Position numbers and translations under genes: made by a program
The notes under the pieces: model-generated
The model's input: the letters and a program-made list of their open reading frames with translations, nothing else
Database searches by the model: none
What the model was told of the DNA's origin: nothing
Source: SAR86 cluster bacterium
Lineage (GTDB): Bacteria > Pseudomonadota > Gammaproteobacteria > Magnimaribacterales > D2472
Assembly: GCA_018607365.1 (NCBI GenBank)
Contig: JABBBT010000056.1
Span: forward strand, 1-46,156
DNA: 46,156 nt
Reading direction: 5' to 3'
Part shown: piece by piece, positions 11,013 through 20,316 of the stretch
Layout of the letters: the number at the start of each line of letters is the position of its first letter
Numbering within the stretch: the first letter of the stretch is position 1

Positions 11013-11088
11013 GGATGGATTATACTTAGTTTTAATGTATTTTTAATTATAACTATTAAATAAATAGGCATACCCATTTTGCAAAAAA

Positions 11089-11643
11089 ATGAAAAATAAT
11101 ATCAGAATCACTGGAGGCTATTTAAAGGGTAAAAAAATACCTTTCGAATTCAAAGATACGTTAAGGCCAACTTCAAATAAATTAAAAGAAATAATTTTTA
11201 ATTGGCTTCAATTTGAGATTGAAAATTTAATATGCCTTGACTTATTTGCCGGGACGGGAGCTCTTGGTATTGAGGCAATATCCAGACAATCAAAAAAAGT
11301 TGTATTCGTTGAACTTAATAAGAAAAACTATTCTGTATTAGCAAAAAATATTCAACTTCTTGGCATCAAGGATAAAACTAAAGTTTTTTTTAAGGATGCA
11401 TTTAGTTGGATTAAAAAAAATGACTTATCTCATTTTGATTTAATTCTTCTTGACCCTCCTTTTGGGCAGGAACATGAATTAAAAATTCTAAAATCTATAA
11501 TTCGAAAGAACGAAATAAAGTCATCTTGTAAAATCTACCTTGAGTATAGTAAATTTACTACCTTAGAGATTCCTGAGGAATTCAATATCTTAAAAGAAAA
11601 GAGTGTTGGCGATGTGAAGGCTCTTTTATTAGAAATAAAATGA
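11089..11643 (+). CDS. rsmD: 16S rRNA (guanine-966-N2)-methyltransferase
   Basis: RsmD methylates G966 of 16S rRNA in the small subunit, using S-adenosylmethionine. The N-terminal RITGGYLKGKKIPF and RPTSNKLKEIIFNWL segments are RsmD signatures. The cofactor motif DLFAGTGALG is at residues 51-60, and the catalytic LDPPFG (the N-methyltransferase DPPF/Y type) at 121-126. The length of 184 residues is typical. The ribosome-binding site is weak, with only an A-run before the ATG. The stop overlaps the hemC start (ATGA), giving a coupled rsmD-hemC-hemD unit. Confidence 0.93.
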   Translation: MKNNIRITGGYLKGKKIPFEFKDTLRPTSNKLKEIIFNWLQFEIENLICLDLFAGTGALGIEAISRQSKKVVFVELNKKNYSVLAKNIQLLGIKDKTKVFFKDAFSWIKKNDLSHFDLILLDPPFGQEHELKILKSIIRKNEIKSSCKIYLEYSKFTTLEIPEEFNILKEKSVGDVKALLLEIK

Positions 11644-12551
11644 AAATAAGAATAGCTACAAGACAATCAGAACTAGCAATGTATCAGGCAAAATTTGTTG
11701 CAGATGAGTTATTGGCTAAGATCAATAATATTGAAGTTGAGCTTTTGTCCATGACGTCAGAGGGAGACCAAACAGACAAACCTCTTCATGAAATTGGTGG
11801 AAAGGGCCTATTCATTTCTACACTTGAATCTGCACTGGAGGCTGATGAAGCAGATATAGCAGTACATAGTTTAAAAGATGTTCCTGCAAAGCTTGATCCT
11901 AAATTTAAAATAATAAGTGTTTTTAGCAGGGAATCTCCAGAAGACCTGCTGCTATCAAAAGATGGGAAATCATTTTCTGAATTTGCTAGAAATTCAACTA
12001 TTGGTACTTCTGGTCCAAGAAGAAAAGCGCAAATTAATAACTTAAGACCTGATATAAAAACTATTCCTGTAAGAGGTAATATAGCTACTAGAATAAAGAA
12101 ACTCAATGATGGACAGTTTGATGGGCTGGTGGTTGCTAAGGCTGCTATAAAAAGGCTTGGTTTAAAACAAAATTCATATGAATTCTCAATTGAAGAAATG
12201 CTACCTTCTGCATCCCAGGGATATATAGCAATTGAATGTCTGTCTGATAAAAAAGATATTATTAAGCTTTTAGAAAATATTGGTGATCCTAAAGAATTAA
12301 TTCTTGCGAGTGCAGAACGGTCTTTTGTTGCTGCAATGGAAGGTACTTGTCTGTCTCCAATAGCTATTTTATGCGAAGATAAAAATGGCCAAATAAAAAT
12401 ATCAGGGAAAATATTATCATATGAGGGTAACAAAAAAATTTATAAAGAAAAGATGTCTTCCTTTGAAGATATTGCAATAGATATTATGTTATTTGCTGAT
12501 GAGTTTATTTTAGAAGGAGCGAAATCTCTGATTTTAAAAAATGATAATTAA
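11640..12551 (+). CDS. hemC: Hydroxymethylbilane synthase (porphobilinogen deaminase)
   Basis: HemC polymerises four porphobilinogens into hydroxymethylbilane, the third common step to heme. The N-terminal RIATRQSELAMYQA and VHSLKDVP (with the catalytic Asp region) are present. The cofactor-binding Cys is C237 in MEGTCLSPIA, where the dipyrromethane primer attaches. The length of 303 residues is normal. It overlaps rsmD by 4 bases and hemD by 11, so the two heme genes are tightly coupled. HemB, which makes its substrate, is encoded at 14965-15963 on the other strand. Confidence 0.96.
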   Translation: MKIRIATRQSELAMYQAKFVADELLAKINNIEVELLSMTSEGDQTDKPLHEIGGKGLFISTLESALEADEADIAVHSLKDVPAKLDPKFKIISVFSRESPEDLLLSKDGKSFSEFARNSTIGTSGPRRKAQINNLRPDIKTIPVRGNIATRIKKLNDGQFDGLVVAKAAIKRLGLKQNSYEFSIEEMLPSASQGYIAIECLSDKKDIIKLLENIGDPKELILASAERSFVAAMEGTCLSPIAILCEDKNGQIKISGKILSYEGNKKIYKEKMSSFEDIAIDIMLFADEFILEGAKSLILKNDN

Positions 12552-13242
12552 TACGAGGCCCAAAAATTTATCAGGAAACCTAATATCTTTGTGTGAAGCC
12601 CAAGAAATAGCTCTTAATAATATTTATCTTTCTCAAATTAATTCAATTGATCCTTCAGAAGATGCCATCGATAAAATTAAAAATATTTATTCATATTCAA
12701 ACTTAGTTTTTACTAGCCAAGCTGCTGTTTCGCATGGACTTGATATTTTGAAATCTTTTTACAATTTAGGTAATCTTCCTCACAATTTTTTGTCAGTTGG
12801 GCCCACAACTTCCAATAGACTTCTTGCGAGTGGCATACAATCTCATTTTCCTCAAAGCCATTCATCTAAAGGTATTCTTGAGTTAATAAAGTCTAGTTTT
12901 CCAGGAAACAGTCTTTTATTTTGCGGCGAAAATTCAAATGGGTTTCTTCAACAAAAACTTAAGGGTAGTCTAGATGAAATAGTTTGCTATGAAGTAATCT
13001 ATTTGCCCGAGCAAATACCAAAAGTTACAGACAATAATGAAATTTTTTTAATTTATAATTTTGATACTCTTAAATTCTTAATAACAAATCTGGACGATGC
13101 GGTTTTAAGAAAAAAAATATTTATTGTTGCTTCAGAAAATATAAAATGTAAATGTCAAAATGAGTCTAGAGAATTAGAAATCCACGTATCGAAAAACCCA
13201 ACTGATAAAATGATGATCGATATGGCAAAAAACTTTATCTAG
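12541..13242 (+). CDS. hemD: Uroporphyrinogen-III synthase
   Basis: HemD closes the linear tetrapyrrole with inversion of ring D to give uroporphyrinogen III. The family is poorly conserved. Here the N-terminal MIINTRPKN strand, the [13 protein letters not shown] motif, the [14 protein letters not shown] loop and the [16 protein letters not shown] hinge are recognisable. The length of 233 residues is slightly below the 246 of E. coli. Position directly after hemC, with an 11-base overlap, makes the call firm. The C-terminal half is divergent. Its last 8 bases overlap the end of rho on the opposite strand. Confidence 0.88.
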   Translation: MIINTRPKNLSGNLISLCEAQEIALNNIYLSQINSIDPSEDAIDKIKNIYSYSNLVFTSQAAVSHGLDILKSFYNLGNLPHNFLSVGPTTSNRLLASGIQSHFPQSHSSKGILELIKSSFPGNSLLFCGENSNGFLQQKLKGSLDEIVCYEVIYLPEQIPKVTDNNEIFLIYNFDTLKFLITNLDDAVLRKKIFIVASENIKCKCQNESRELEIHVSKNPTDKMMIDMAKNFI

Positions 13243-14512
13243 TCTTCTTACCATTACCCCCTTTCATTGAAGTAAAGAACTCATCGTTTGTTTTATGTGA
13301 TTTCAATCTATCTATTAGGAACTGAATTGACTGAGCGTCCTCCATATCGTCTAAAATTTTTCTTAAGACCCACATTCTTTGTAATTCATCTTCAGCAGTA
13401 AGTAAATCTTCTCTTCTTGTTCCCGATCTTCTAATGTTGATAGCAGGATATATTCTTTTTTCTGCTATTTTTCTTTCAAGATGAATCTCCATATTACCCG
13501 TGCCTTTGAATTCTTCATAAATAACTTCATCCATTTTTGATCCTGTTTCAACTAGAGCTGTGGCAAGAATGGTGAGACTTCCACCCTCTTCAAGATTTCT
13601 AGCAGCACCAAAAAACCTTTTTGGCCTTTCAAGAGCATTAGAGTCAACTCCACCACTCAATATCTTGCCTGATGCAGGCTGAACTGAGTTATAAGCTCTT
13701 CCAAGACGAGTAATAGAATCTAATAAGATAACTACATCTTTCTTATGTTCTACAAGTCTTTTTGCTTTTTCAATAACCATATTTGCTACTTGAACATGTC
13801 GAGTAGGTGGCTCGTCAAAAGTACTAGCTACAACCTCTCCTTTTACAGTTCTTGACATCTCTGTTACCTCTTCAGGTCTTTCATCAATTAAAAGAACTAT
13901 AAGCTCTACTTCTGGGTTATTGCTTTTTATAGAATGAGCTATACTTTGAAGCATTAACGTTTTACCAGCCTTAGGTGGAGAAACAATAAGTCCACGCTGA
14001 CCCTTTCCTATTGGAGCAATCAAATCAATTATTCGAGATGATAGATCTTCATTAGACCCTGTTCCTTGTTCAAGGATTAGTCTTTCATTGGGAAAGAGAG
14101 GAGTTAAATTTTCAAAAAGAATCTTATTTTTAGTATTTCTTGGTTCTTCACCATTAATAGTATCAACTTGAATTAATGCAAAATAGCGCTCTTTATCTTT
14201 AGGGGTTCTAATTTTTCCAGCAACTGAGTCTCCCTTTCTTAGGCTAAACTTTCTAATTTGACTTGGTGAAACATAGATATCATCTTCACCAGCACAATAA
14301 GAACCCTCTGGAGATCGCAAAAATCCAAAACCATCATTTAAAATCTCAAGAACTCCGCCGCCATAGATATCAACACCCTCAGAAGCTTTATGCTTAAAAA
14401 TTCTAAATATTATCTCTTGCTTTTTAAGCCTTCCAACATCCTCAAGCCCAAGCTCGGTGGCTATATCTACAAGTTCGTTTATTGGTTTTATTTTAATTTC
14501 AGTAAGATTCAT
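13235..14512 (-). CDS. rho: Transcription termination factor Rho
   Basis: Rho is the hexameric RNA helicase that ends transcripts at unstructured C-rich sites. It has an N-terminal Rho-N helical domain (residues 1-45), then a cold-shock RNA-binding domain with GFGFLRSPE (61-69). The ATPase domain has Walker A SPPKAGKT (178-185), a Walker B in [16 protein letters not shown], and the Q/R-loop segments [20 protein letters not shown] and EEFKGTGN. At 425 residues it is full length and ends in a basic tail. It follows trxA after 129 bases, the E. coli order. The leader is unusual and is described separately. Confidence 0.98.
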   Translation of the reverse strand: MNLTEIKIKPINELVDIATELGLEDVGRLKKQEIIFRIFKHKASEGVDIYGGGVLEILNDGFGFLRSPEGSYCAGEDDIYVSPSQIRKFSLRKGDSVAGKIRTPKDKERYFALIQVDTINGEEPRNTKNKILFENLTPLFPNERLILEQGTGSNEDLSSRIIDLIAPIGKGQRGLIVSPPKAGKTLMLQSIAHSIKSNNPEVELIVLLIDERPEEVTEMSRTVKGEVVASTFDEPPTRHVQVANMVIEKAKRLVEHKKDVVILLDSITRLGRAYNSVQPASGKILSGGVDSNALERPKRFFGAARNLEEGGSLTILATALVETGSKMDEVIYEEFKGTGNMEIHLERKIAEKRIYPAINIRRSGTRREDLLTAEDELQRMWVLRKILDDMEDAQSIQFLIDRLKSHKTNDEFFTSMKGGNGKKTR

Positions 14513-14528
14513 TTAGTTATTTCCGTTC

Positions 14529-14575
14529 TAGTTTTTGTTTTTGTGATTGAAAAGGTGGGTTTTTGTTTTATGAGG
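14529..14575 (-). promoter_or_regulatory. G-free rho leader, candidate Rho-binding (rut) site
   Basis: Read as the rho transcript, these 47 bases contain no G at all. They are made of A-runs with scattered C and CCC, and little obvious structure, which is the composition Rho prefers to bind. The stretch lies 17-63 bases upstream of the rho ATG. E. coli rho is known to be autoregulated through its leader. An equivalent loop here is an inference from composition and position. I found no ATG-initiated leader peptide in the gap. Confidence 0.45.
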
Positions 14576-14620
14576 CCTTAAGCCGCAGGAGTCGAAATGA
14601 TAGTCCTATTTCTTGTAATA

Positions 14621-14638
14621 TGCAAAGAAGTCTTTGCA
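14621..14638 (-). other. Inverted repeat (hairpin) just after trxA
   Basis: A perfect inverted repeat, TGCAAAGA-2-TCTTTGCA, begins 3 bases past the trxA stop. In RNA it would form a 7-base-pair stem with a 4-base loop. No U-run follows on the minus strand, so it is not a standard intrinsic terminator. It could stabilise the trxA 3' end or cause a pause before rho. Confidence 0.5.
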
Positions 14639-14641
14639 AAG

Positions 14642-14968
14642 TTAAACTACTGTACTTATAAAATCCTCTAATTGTTGTTTAGTGAGAGCGCCTACTTCAA
14701 CTCCTGCAGGCTCTCCGTTTTTAAATATAATTAACGAAGGGATTGATCTTATTCCATATTTAGCAGCAATCTCTCTATTTGAATCAACATCCATTTTGCA
14801 AACTTTTAATGATTCTGATTTTTCTGCTGCAACTGCCTCAACAGTTGGTGCAAGCTGCTTGCAGGGTCCACACCACTCAGCCCAAAAATCGACCAATACA
14901 GGTTTTTCTGAATTTAAGACGTCGCTATTAAAACTTTCTTCGTCACGAATTTCTATCACATTGCTCAT
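14642..14968 (-). CDS. trxA: Thioredoxin 1
   Basis: Thioredoxin is the general cytoplasmic thiol reductant. The active site WCGPC sits in DFWAEWCGPCKQLAP (about residues 28-42), and the cis-proline in RSIPSLIIFKNGE. At 108 residues it is the size of E. coli TrxA. Its ATG overlaps the stop of hemB by 4 bases, so it is translated with hemB, and rho follows as in E. coli. In E. coli hemB is not part of this unit, so the hemB coupling is a local arrangement. Confidence 0.97.
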   Translation of the reverse strand: MSNVIEIRDEESFNSDVLNSEKPVLVDFWAEWCGPCKQLAPTVEAVAAEKSESLKVCKMDVDSNREIAAKYGIRSIPSLIIFKNGEPAGVEVGALTKQQLEDFISTVV

Positions 14969-15963
14969 TTGTTAGTTATCTCCTTGGAAATTTCTTTAGC
15001 TGCGTACGTTAGAATTGCATCAGCTCCTGCTCTCTTAAAGCTTATTAATGATTCTAACATAACATCGCTTTCAAGCCATCCTTTATCGATCGCCAGTTTA
15101 AGCATGCTGTACTCACCACTAACTTGGTATGCAAAGGTTGGTACTTTGAAGGTTTCTTTTACTTTAGAGATTATATCTAAATAAGGCATACCTGGCTTAA
15201 CCATGACTATGTCTGCACCTTCATTAATATCCATAGCAACTTCATGGAGTGCTTCATTTATATTTTTTGGTGACATTTGATAACTAGCTTTTGAAGAATT
15301 GCCAAGACTTGAAGCTGAATTAACAGCATCTCTAAATGGACCGTAAAACTTTGAATTATATTTTGCTGCATATGATAGTAGGATTGTATTTTTATAATCC
15401 ATTTCATCTAATGCCTCTCTTATATAGCCTATTCTTCCATCCATCATATCTGATGGCGCAATTATGTCCGTCCCAGCTTGAGCTAAGGTTAGTGATTGCT
15501 TTGTTAGAACAGCTAAAGTCTCATCATTATCAACATAATCATTTTTTAAAATACCATCATGCCCATGATCAGTATATGGATCTAGAGCAACATCAGATAT
15601 TAAGATTATTTCAGGAAATCGTTTTTTTATATTAATAATAGTTTCACACATCAAATTAGATTCATTGATAGCCTCATCTCCAGTACTATTTTTCTTGGAA
15701 TCATTAATAACTGGAAATAGAGCAATCGTATTTATATCATGCTCAAGTAGATCTTCTATTTCTGAAAAAATTGAGTCTTGCCCATATCTATTAATATTAG
15801 GCATGCTTTCAATAGCCTCTTTTCCAATCAAGCCTTCTTTAATAAATAAAGGCTGAATTAGATCATTTGTAGATAATCTAACTTCAGCAAGCAAGTCTCT
15901 AAGATTTGAATTGAGACGCATTCTTCTTAGTCTACTATTTGGAAATTTTCTTTTAAAATACAT
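14965..15963 (-). CDS. hemB: Delta-aminolevulinic acid dehydratase (porphobilinogen synthase)
   Basis: HemB joins two 5-aminolevulinates into porphobilinogen. The Schiff-base lysines are K201 (SYAAKYNSKFYGPFRDA) and K256 (VMVKPGMPY). At the metal-site segment (residues 124-137) it reads DVALDPYTDHGHDG. The three zinc-binding Cys of the E. coli type are replaced by Asp and other residues, so this is the magnesium-dependent form, as in Pseudomonas. The length of 332 residues is normal. It follows ilvD by 2 bases and overlaps trxA by 4. HemC and HemD are encoded convergently just beyond rho, so three heme genes lie within 5 kb but in two units. Confidence 0.96.
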   Translation of the reverse strand: MYFKRKFPNSRLRRMRLNSNLRDLLAEVRLSTNDLIQPLFIKEGLIGKEAIESMPNINRYGQDSIFSEIEDLLEHDINTIALFPVINDSKKNSTGDEAINESNLMCETIINIKKRFPEIILISDVALDPYTDHGHDGILKNDYVDNDETLAVLTKQSLTLAQAGTDIIAPSDMMDGRIGYIREALDEMDYKNTILLSYAAKYNSKFYGPFRDAVNSASSLGNSSKASYQMSPKNINEALHEVAMDINEGADIVMVKPGMPYLDIISKVKETFKVPTFAYQVSGEYSMLKLAIDKGWLESDVMLESLISFKRAGADAILTYAAKEISKEITNK

Positions 15964-15965
15964 TT

Positions 15966-17627
15966 TTAATCTGTTACCGCTCCAAGACTAGCTGATTTAA
16001 CACTTTTTGCAAATTTTGCTAAGACTCCTTTTTTGGGAGGTGTTTTTGGGTTTACCCATTTACTTAGTCTATTTGATATTTCATCCTCAGAAATATTAAG
16101 AATCAACTTATCAGAATCTGCATCAATTAATATAGAGTCGCCATCTTTAATTATTGCAATTAAGCCGCCATCTGCTGCCTCTGGTGTAATGTGTCCAACA
16201 ACAAACCCATGAGTGCCTCCTGAAAAACGACCGTCGGTTATAAAAGCCACCTTATCTCCAAGACCTTGACCCATTATGGCAGATGTTGGTTTTAACATTT
16301 CTCTCATACCAGGACCTCCTTTTGGTCCTTCATATCTAATAACAACAACATCTCCAGCTTTAATAGACTTAGATAGGATTGCTTCAACTCCTTCTTCTTC
16401 TGAATCAAATACACGAGCACTTCCTTCAAAAGAGGTTCCTTCTTTACCAGTAATTTTTGCAACTGCACCATCTTTCGCTAAGTTGCCATAAAGAATCCTA
16501 AGATGACTATTTGACTTAACTGGGTCATCAAATGATTTTATTATTTGTTGATCAGGCTCATAAGGTTTTATTTCGGAAAGGTTTTCGGCAAGTGTCTGTC
16601 CGGTAACGGTAAGACATTCGCCATGTAATAATCCCTTTTCAAGCAAAGTTTTCATTAGTGGCTGAATGCCACCATTAGCATTGAGTTCAGACATATAATG
16701 AGAACCAAAGGGCTTAAGATCTGCCATGACAGGTGTTTTTTTTCCTATTCTTGTAAAATCATCTAGCTCTAAATCAACGCCTATTGAATGCGCCATGGCC
16801 AGCAAATGCAGAACTGCATTAGTTGACCCTCCTAGAGCAATTACCATTGTTATAGCATTCTCAAAAGCATTCTTAGTCATAATATCTGAAGGCTTGATAT
16901 CTTTTTTTAGTAAATTCATTATTGCTTCGCCAGCCTTAAAACAATCATCTTCTTTGTCATGTGAAATTGCATCTTGACTGCTGCTTCCAGGAAGACTCAT
17001 GCCTAGTGCTTCAATCGCAGATGCCATGGTATTTGCCGTATACATTCCCCCGCAAGATCCAGGCCCTTTTACGGAAATTTTTTCTACATGAATTAATTCA
17101 GATTCTTTAAGATCACCTTTTGAGTACTCTCCAGTTTTTTCACAAACAGTAACATAGTCAGTATTTTCTTTACTAGGCTTAATAGAACCACCATATATAA
17201 ATATTGATGGTCTATTCAATCTTGCCATTCCAATAATGCATCCAGGCATATTTTTATCACAACCACCGACAGCAATAACTCCATCATAACCAAGACATCC
17301 AACAACAGTTTCTATTGAATCTGCAATTACTTCTCGAGAAACAAGAGAATATTTCATGCCCTGTGTACCCATAGAAATTCCGTCGGAAACAGTAATGGTA
17401 TTAAAAAGAACACCCTTCCCGCCTGAAATATCAACTGATTTCTCAACAATCTCTGAAAGTGCATTTATGTGCATATTGCATGGGGTTACTTTTGCTCCTG
17501 TGGAAGCAATCCCAACAAATGGCTTTGTGAAATCCTCAGATGTGAAACCTACTCCTCTAAGCATTGATCTAGATGCAGCCTGATTAGGACCATCAACGAG
17601 CTCTTTTGAATATTTTCTATTTGTCAT
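15966..17627 (-). CDS. ilvD: Dihydroxy-acid dehydratase
   Basis: IlvD dehydrates the dihydroxy acids made by IlvC to the keto acids of valine and isoleucine. It uses an iron-sulfur cluster whose Cys ligands are visible: C50 (VTPCNMH), C123 in [10 protein letters not shown], and C192 in [15 protein letters not shown]. At 553 residues it is close to the family's usual length. It is separated by some 12 kb from ilvIHC, the opposite end of the same pathway. It lies 15 bases after the ABC gene and 2 bases before hemB, so it is part of a long minus-strand unit. Confidence 0.97.
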   Translation of the reverse strand: MTNRKYSKELVDGPNQAASRSMLRGVGFTSEDFTKPFVGIASTGAKVTPCNMHINALSEIVEKSVDISGGKGVLFNTITVSDGISMGTQGMKYSLVSREVIADSIETVVGCLGYDGVIAVGGCDKNMPGCIIGMARLNRPSIFIYGGSIKPSKENTDYVTVCEKTGEYSKGDLKESELIHVEKISVKGPGSCGGMYTANTMASAIEALGMSLPGSSSQDAISHDKEDDCFKAGEAIMNLLKKDIKPSDIMTKNAFENAITMVIALGGSTNAVLHLLAMAHSIGVDLELDDFTRIGKKTPVMADLKPFGSHYMSELNANGGIQPLMKTLLEKGLLHGECLTVTGQTLAENLSEIKPYEPDQQIIKSFDDPVKSNSHLRILYGNLAKDGAVAKITGKEGTSFEGSARVFDSEEEGVEAILSKSIKAGDVVVIRYEGPKGGPGMREMLKPTSAIMGQGLGDKVAFITDGRFSGGTHGFVVGHITPEAADGGLIAIIKDGDSILIDADSDKLILNISEDEISNRLSKWVNPKTPPKKGVLAKFAKSVKSASLGAVTD

Positions 17628-17642
17628 ATTTAATATATTAAA

Positions 17643-19241
17643 TTATTCAGATGCATACTTTAAAGCAGCTGATAGTAATTTTTTAGTATAGTCTTGCTCT
17701 GGACTTTCAAAGACTTTGTGAGAAGGCCCTGACTCTACGATTTCTCCGTTTTTCATAACAAAAATAAAGTCTGACATCGATCTAATGACCTTTAAATCAT
17801 GACTTATAAATAGATAAGTAAGCCCATATTCATTTTGTATCTCTTTCAATAAATCGATTACCTGAATTTGAATAGACCTATCTAATGCTGATGTTGGTTC
17901 ATCAAGAATCATAAAAGCAGGATTCATTATTAAAGATCTAGCAATTGCAATTCTCTGCCTTTGGCCTCCAGAAAACTCATGCGGGTATTTATTCTTAGCT
18001 AGTATTTCGATACCGACATCCAAAAGAACCTTATCTATCCTTTCATCTCTTTCTTTTTTTGTAAGCTTAAAGTGAACGCCTAAACCTTCGCCAACTATCT
18101 CCCCCACTGTCATTCGTGGTGATAATGACCCATAGGGATCTTGAAAAACAATTTGGACATTTTTTTTCAATTCTTTATTTTCTTTTTGGGAGTTTGAGTT
18201 GATATCTCTTCCGTCAAATTGAATATTCCCTTCATAAGAAACTAAGTTTGCTATGGCCTTACCCAAGGTGGACTTTCCAGATCCAGATTCCCCAACCAGG
18301 CCAATTGTAGTATTTTTATAAATATTAAAGGAGGTGTTTTTAACAGCATGAAAAGTATTCTTTTTAAAAAAATTAGTTGAAGGTATTGAGTAGTAAACAT
18401 TTAAGTTATTGATCTCAATTATTGGCTCATCACTTACAGGGTTATCTAATTTAGGCTGAGGCTCTGCATCTAAAAGTTTTTTTGTATATTCGTGAGAGGG
18501 GTTGTTAAATACCTCAACGGTATTTCCTTGTTCAACAATCTTGCCATTCTTCATAACACAAACATTGTCAGAAAATTCTTGAACAAGGCCTAGATCATGA
18601 GTAATAAAAAGTATTGACATGCCTAGTTCATTTTTAAGCTTAGACATAAGATCTAATATCTGGGCTTGAATAGTTACATCAAGAGCCGTTGTTGGCTCGT
18701 CAGCAATCAATAGCTCAGGCTTATTAACAAGGGCCATAGCAATCATAACTCTTTGTCGCTGCCCTCCAGAAAGCTCATGAGGGTATGCATAGAAACGTCT
18801 TTCAACATCATCAATCTCAACAAGTGCCATTAATTTTTTTGCTTCATCTATTGCATCTTTTTTTGAGCTTTTTGAGTGAAGCAGTATTGATTCAGTTATC
18901 TGATTACCTACTCTGTGATAAGGGTTTAATGAGGTCATCGGCTCTTGAAATATCATAGATATAATATTTCCTCTCAAGGAAAGTAACTTTTCATACTTGG
19001 CATCTATAATCTCATCGCCATTAAACTTAATAGAAGACTCTTTGGAATATGATGCTTGTGGTTTTTGAAGGAGCTGAAGAATTGACATAGCAGTTACCGA
19101 TTTACCAGAACCTGATTCACCAACCAAGGCCAAGGTTTGATTTTTTTCTATATCAAAACTTATATTATCCACTGCATTAAACAACCCATCCCTTGTTGAA
19201 AAATTAATGCTTAAGTTACTTACTTCTAAAATTTTACTCAT
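17643..19241 (-). CDS. ABC transporter ATPase with two fused ATP-binding domains (YejF/Dpp-Opp type)
   Basis: This single chain carries two complete ABC domains, like YejF or a DppD-DppF fusion, which power uptake of peptides or similar solutes. Domain 1 has Walker A GESGSGKS (41-48) and signature LSGGQRQRVMIAMAL. Domain 2 has a second GESGSGKST near residue 318 and signature FSGGQRQRIAIARSL. Each is followed by a DEPT Walker B and the oligopeptide-type C-terminal tail. No permease or binding-protein gene is nearby, so the partner and substrate are unknown. It overlaps the upstream esterase gene by 4 bases. Confidence 0.9.
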   Translation of the reverse strand: MSKILEVSNLSINFSTRDGLFNAVDNISFDIEKNQTLALVGESGSGKSVTAMSILQLLQKPQASYSKESSIKFNGDEIIDAKYEKLLSLRGNIISMIFQEPMTSLNPYHRVGNQITESILLHSKSSKKDAIDEAKKLMALVEIDDVERRFYAYPHELSGGQRQRVMIAMALVNKPELLIADEPTTALDVTIQAQILDLMSKLKNELGMSILFITHDLGLVQEFSDNVCVMKNGKIVEQGNTVEVFNNPSHEYTKKLLDAEPQPKLDNPVSDEPIIEINNLNVYYSIPSTNFFKKNTFHAVKNTSFNIYKNTTIGLVGESGSGKSTLGKAIANLVSYEGNIQFDGRDINSNSQKENKELKKNVQIVFQDPYGSLSPRMTVGEIVGEGLGVHFKLTKKERDERIDKVLLDVGIEILAKNKYPHEFSGGQRQRIAIARSLIMNPAFMILDEPTSALDRSIQIQVIDLLKEIQNEYGLTYLFISHDLKVIRSMSDFIFVMKNGEIVESGPSHKVFESPEQDYTKKLLSAALKYASE

Positions 19242-20245
19242 AGTATTTTCTTATATTCTTTTAAAAAATCTTCAACGGCTATCTGCGCTGCTTTCAATTT
19301 AGTCATTGATGCAAACCCATGAAACATTGTTGGATAATGTAATTGTTTCACATTATGTTTACCTTTATGTAATAAATATGCATATTTTTCCCCATCATCG
19401 CATAGAGGGTCAAAGCCACCTGTAACGATAATCGTTGGCGGTAAAGTTTTTTCAAAATTAAATTTTAAAAGATTGAAGGCCGAATCGTTATTGTTTTCTT
19501 CGGAATTTCTAAACTTATCCCAAAACCAAATCATAGTTTTTTTAGTTAAAAGATATCCTGAAGATAATAAATTATAAGATTCAGACGAACAGGATGGATC
19601 ACACATTGGATATATTAGTAGCTGGCTACTAGGCAAATCTTTATTTTGTTCAGCCAGGTAATGACACAAAGAAGCAGCTAGATGAGCGCCTGCGCTGTCT
19701 CCACAAACTGAAATATCACCTGGCCCATATCCCTGATCGATGAGCCAAGAAAAAGCATCTAGAGCATCATCAAGAGAATCAGGATATTTGTTCTCAGGTG
19801 ATAGCCTATAGTCTAAAGAATAAAACTTTACTCCTATTTCATCTGACATATATGAAACCATATCATCGTGTGTATTGACTGAGTTAAGGACATAACCTCC
19901 TCCATGAAAATAGAGAATCACTTTTTTTGAATTCTCTTGGAACGGCTTATATTCTCTGATAATCAACTCATGCCTTGATAAAATATGGTCTTCTTTTCTG
20001 ACCTGCATAGACGGCGTTAAAGAAACCTTATTTTGAATTCTTGCTTCTTCAAGAGTGATTCTAGTTTTTGCAATTTCACCATCCAATAATTCTGATAAAT
20101 CCTTCTTTGGGAGCATAGACAATAATGCAGCTGATTGAGCATCAAATTGATGTCCCCTTATTACTGTTCTTTTTCTATAAAAAATTATTTTTAAAAACCA
20201 AATAGGTATATAAAAGAAAATTTTAAGTATGAAAGTCTGGAGCAT
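19238..20245 (-). CDS. Alpha/beta hydrolase (hormone-sensitive-lipase family esterase)
   Basis: This is an esterase or lipase of 335 residues. A hydrophobic N-terminal segment (about 5-23) may anchor it in the membrane. The oxyanion-hole motif HGGG is at 114-117, and the nucleophile Ser is S184 in GDSAGAHLA. The remaining triad is in TGGFDPLCDDG (Asp) and HGFASM (His). All catalytic elements are intact. It is first in the minus-strand block and overlaps the ABC ATPase by 4 bases. The substrate cannot be inferred. Confidence 0.88.
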   Translation of the reverse strand: MLQTFILKIFFYIPIWFLKIIFYRKRTVIRGHQFDAQSAALLSMLPKKDLSELLDGEIAKTRITLEEARIQNKVSLTPSMQVRKEDHILSRHELIIREYKPFQENSKKVILYFHGGGYVLNSVNTHDDMVSYMSDEIGVKFYSLDYRLSPENKYPDSLDDALDAFSWLIDQGYGPGDISVCGDSAGAHLAASLCHYLAEQNKDLPSSQLLIYPMCDPSCSSESYNLLSSGYLLTKKTMIWFWDKFRNSEENNNDSAFNLLKFNFEKTLPPTIIVTGGFDPLCDDGEKYAYLLHKGKHNVKQLHYPTMFHGFASMTKLKAAQIAVEDFLKEYKKIL

Positions 20246-20316
20246 AAGTTTTTATCTACCGTGTTATTTAATAAAATCTTTATTTTAAGTACTTAGGGGT
20301 TTATTCTTAAGCCTTC

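Noticed and set aside
11786-12433. A 215-codon open frame on the minus strand
   Set aside because: It lies wholly inside hemC on the other strand, has no family features, and its composition is that of an antisense shadow.
14621-14638. The trxA hairpin as an intrinsic terminator
   Set aside because: The bases after the stem on the minus strand are mixed, with no U-run, so it is listed only as a hairpin.
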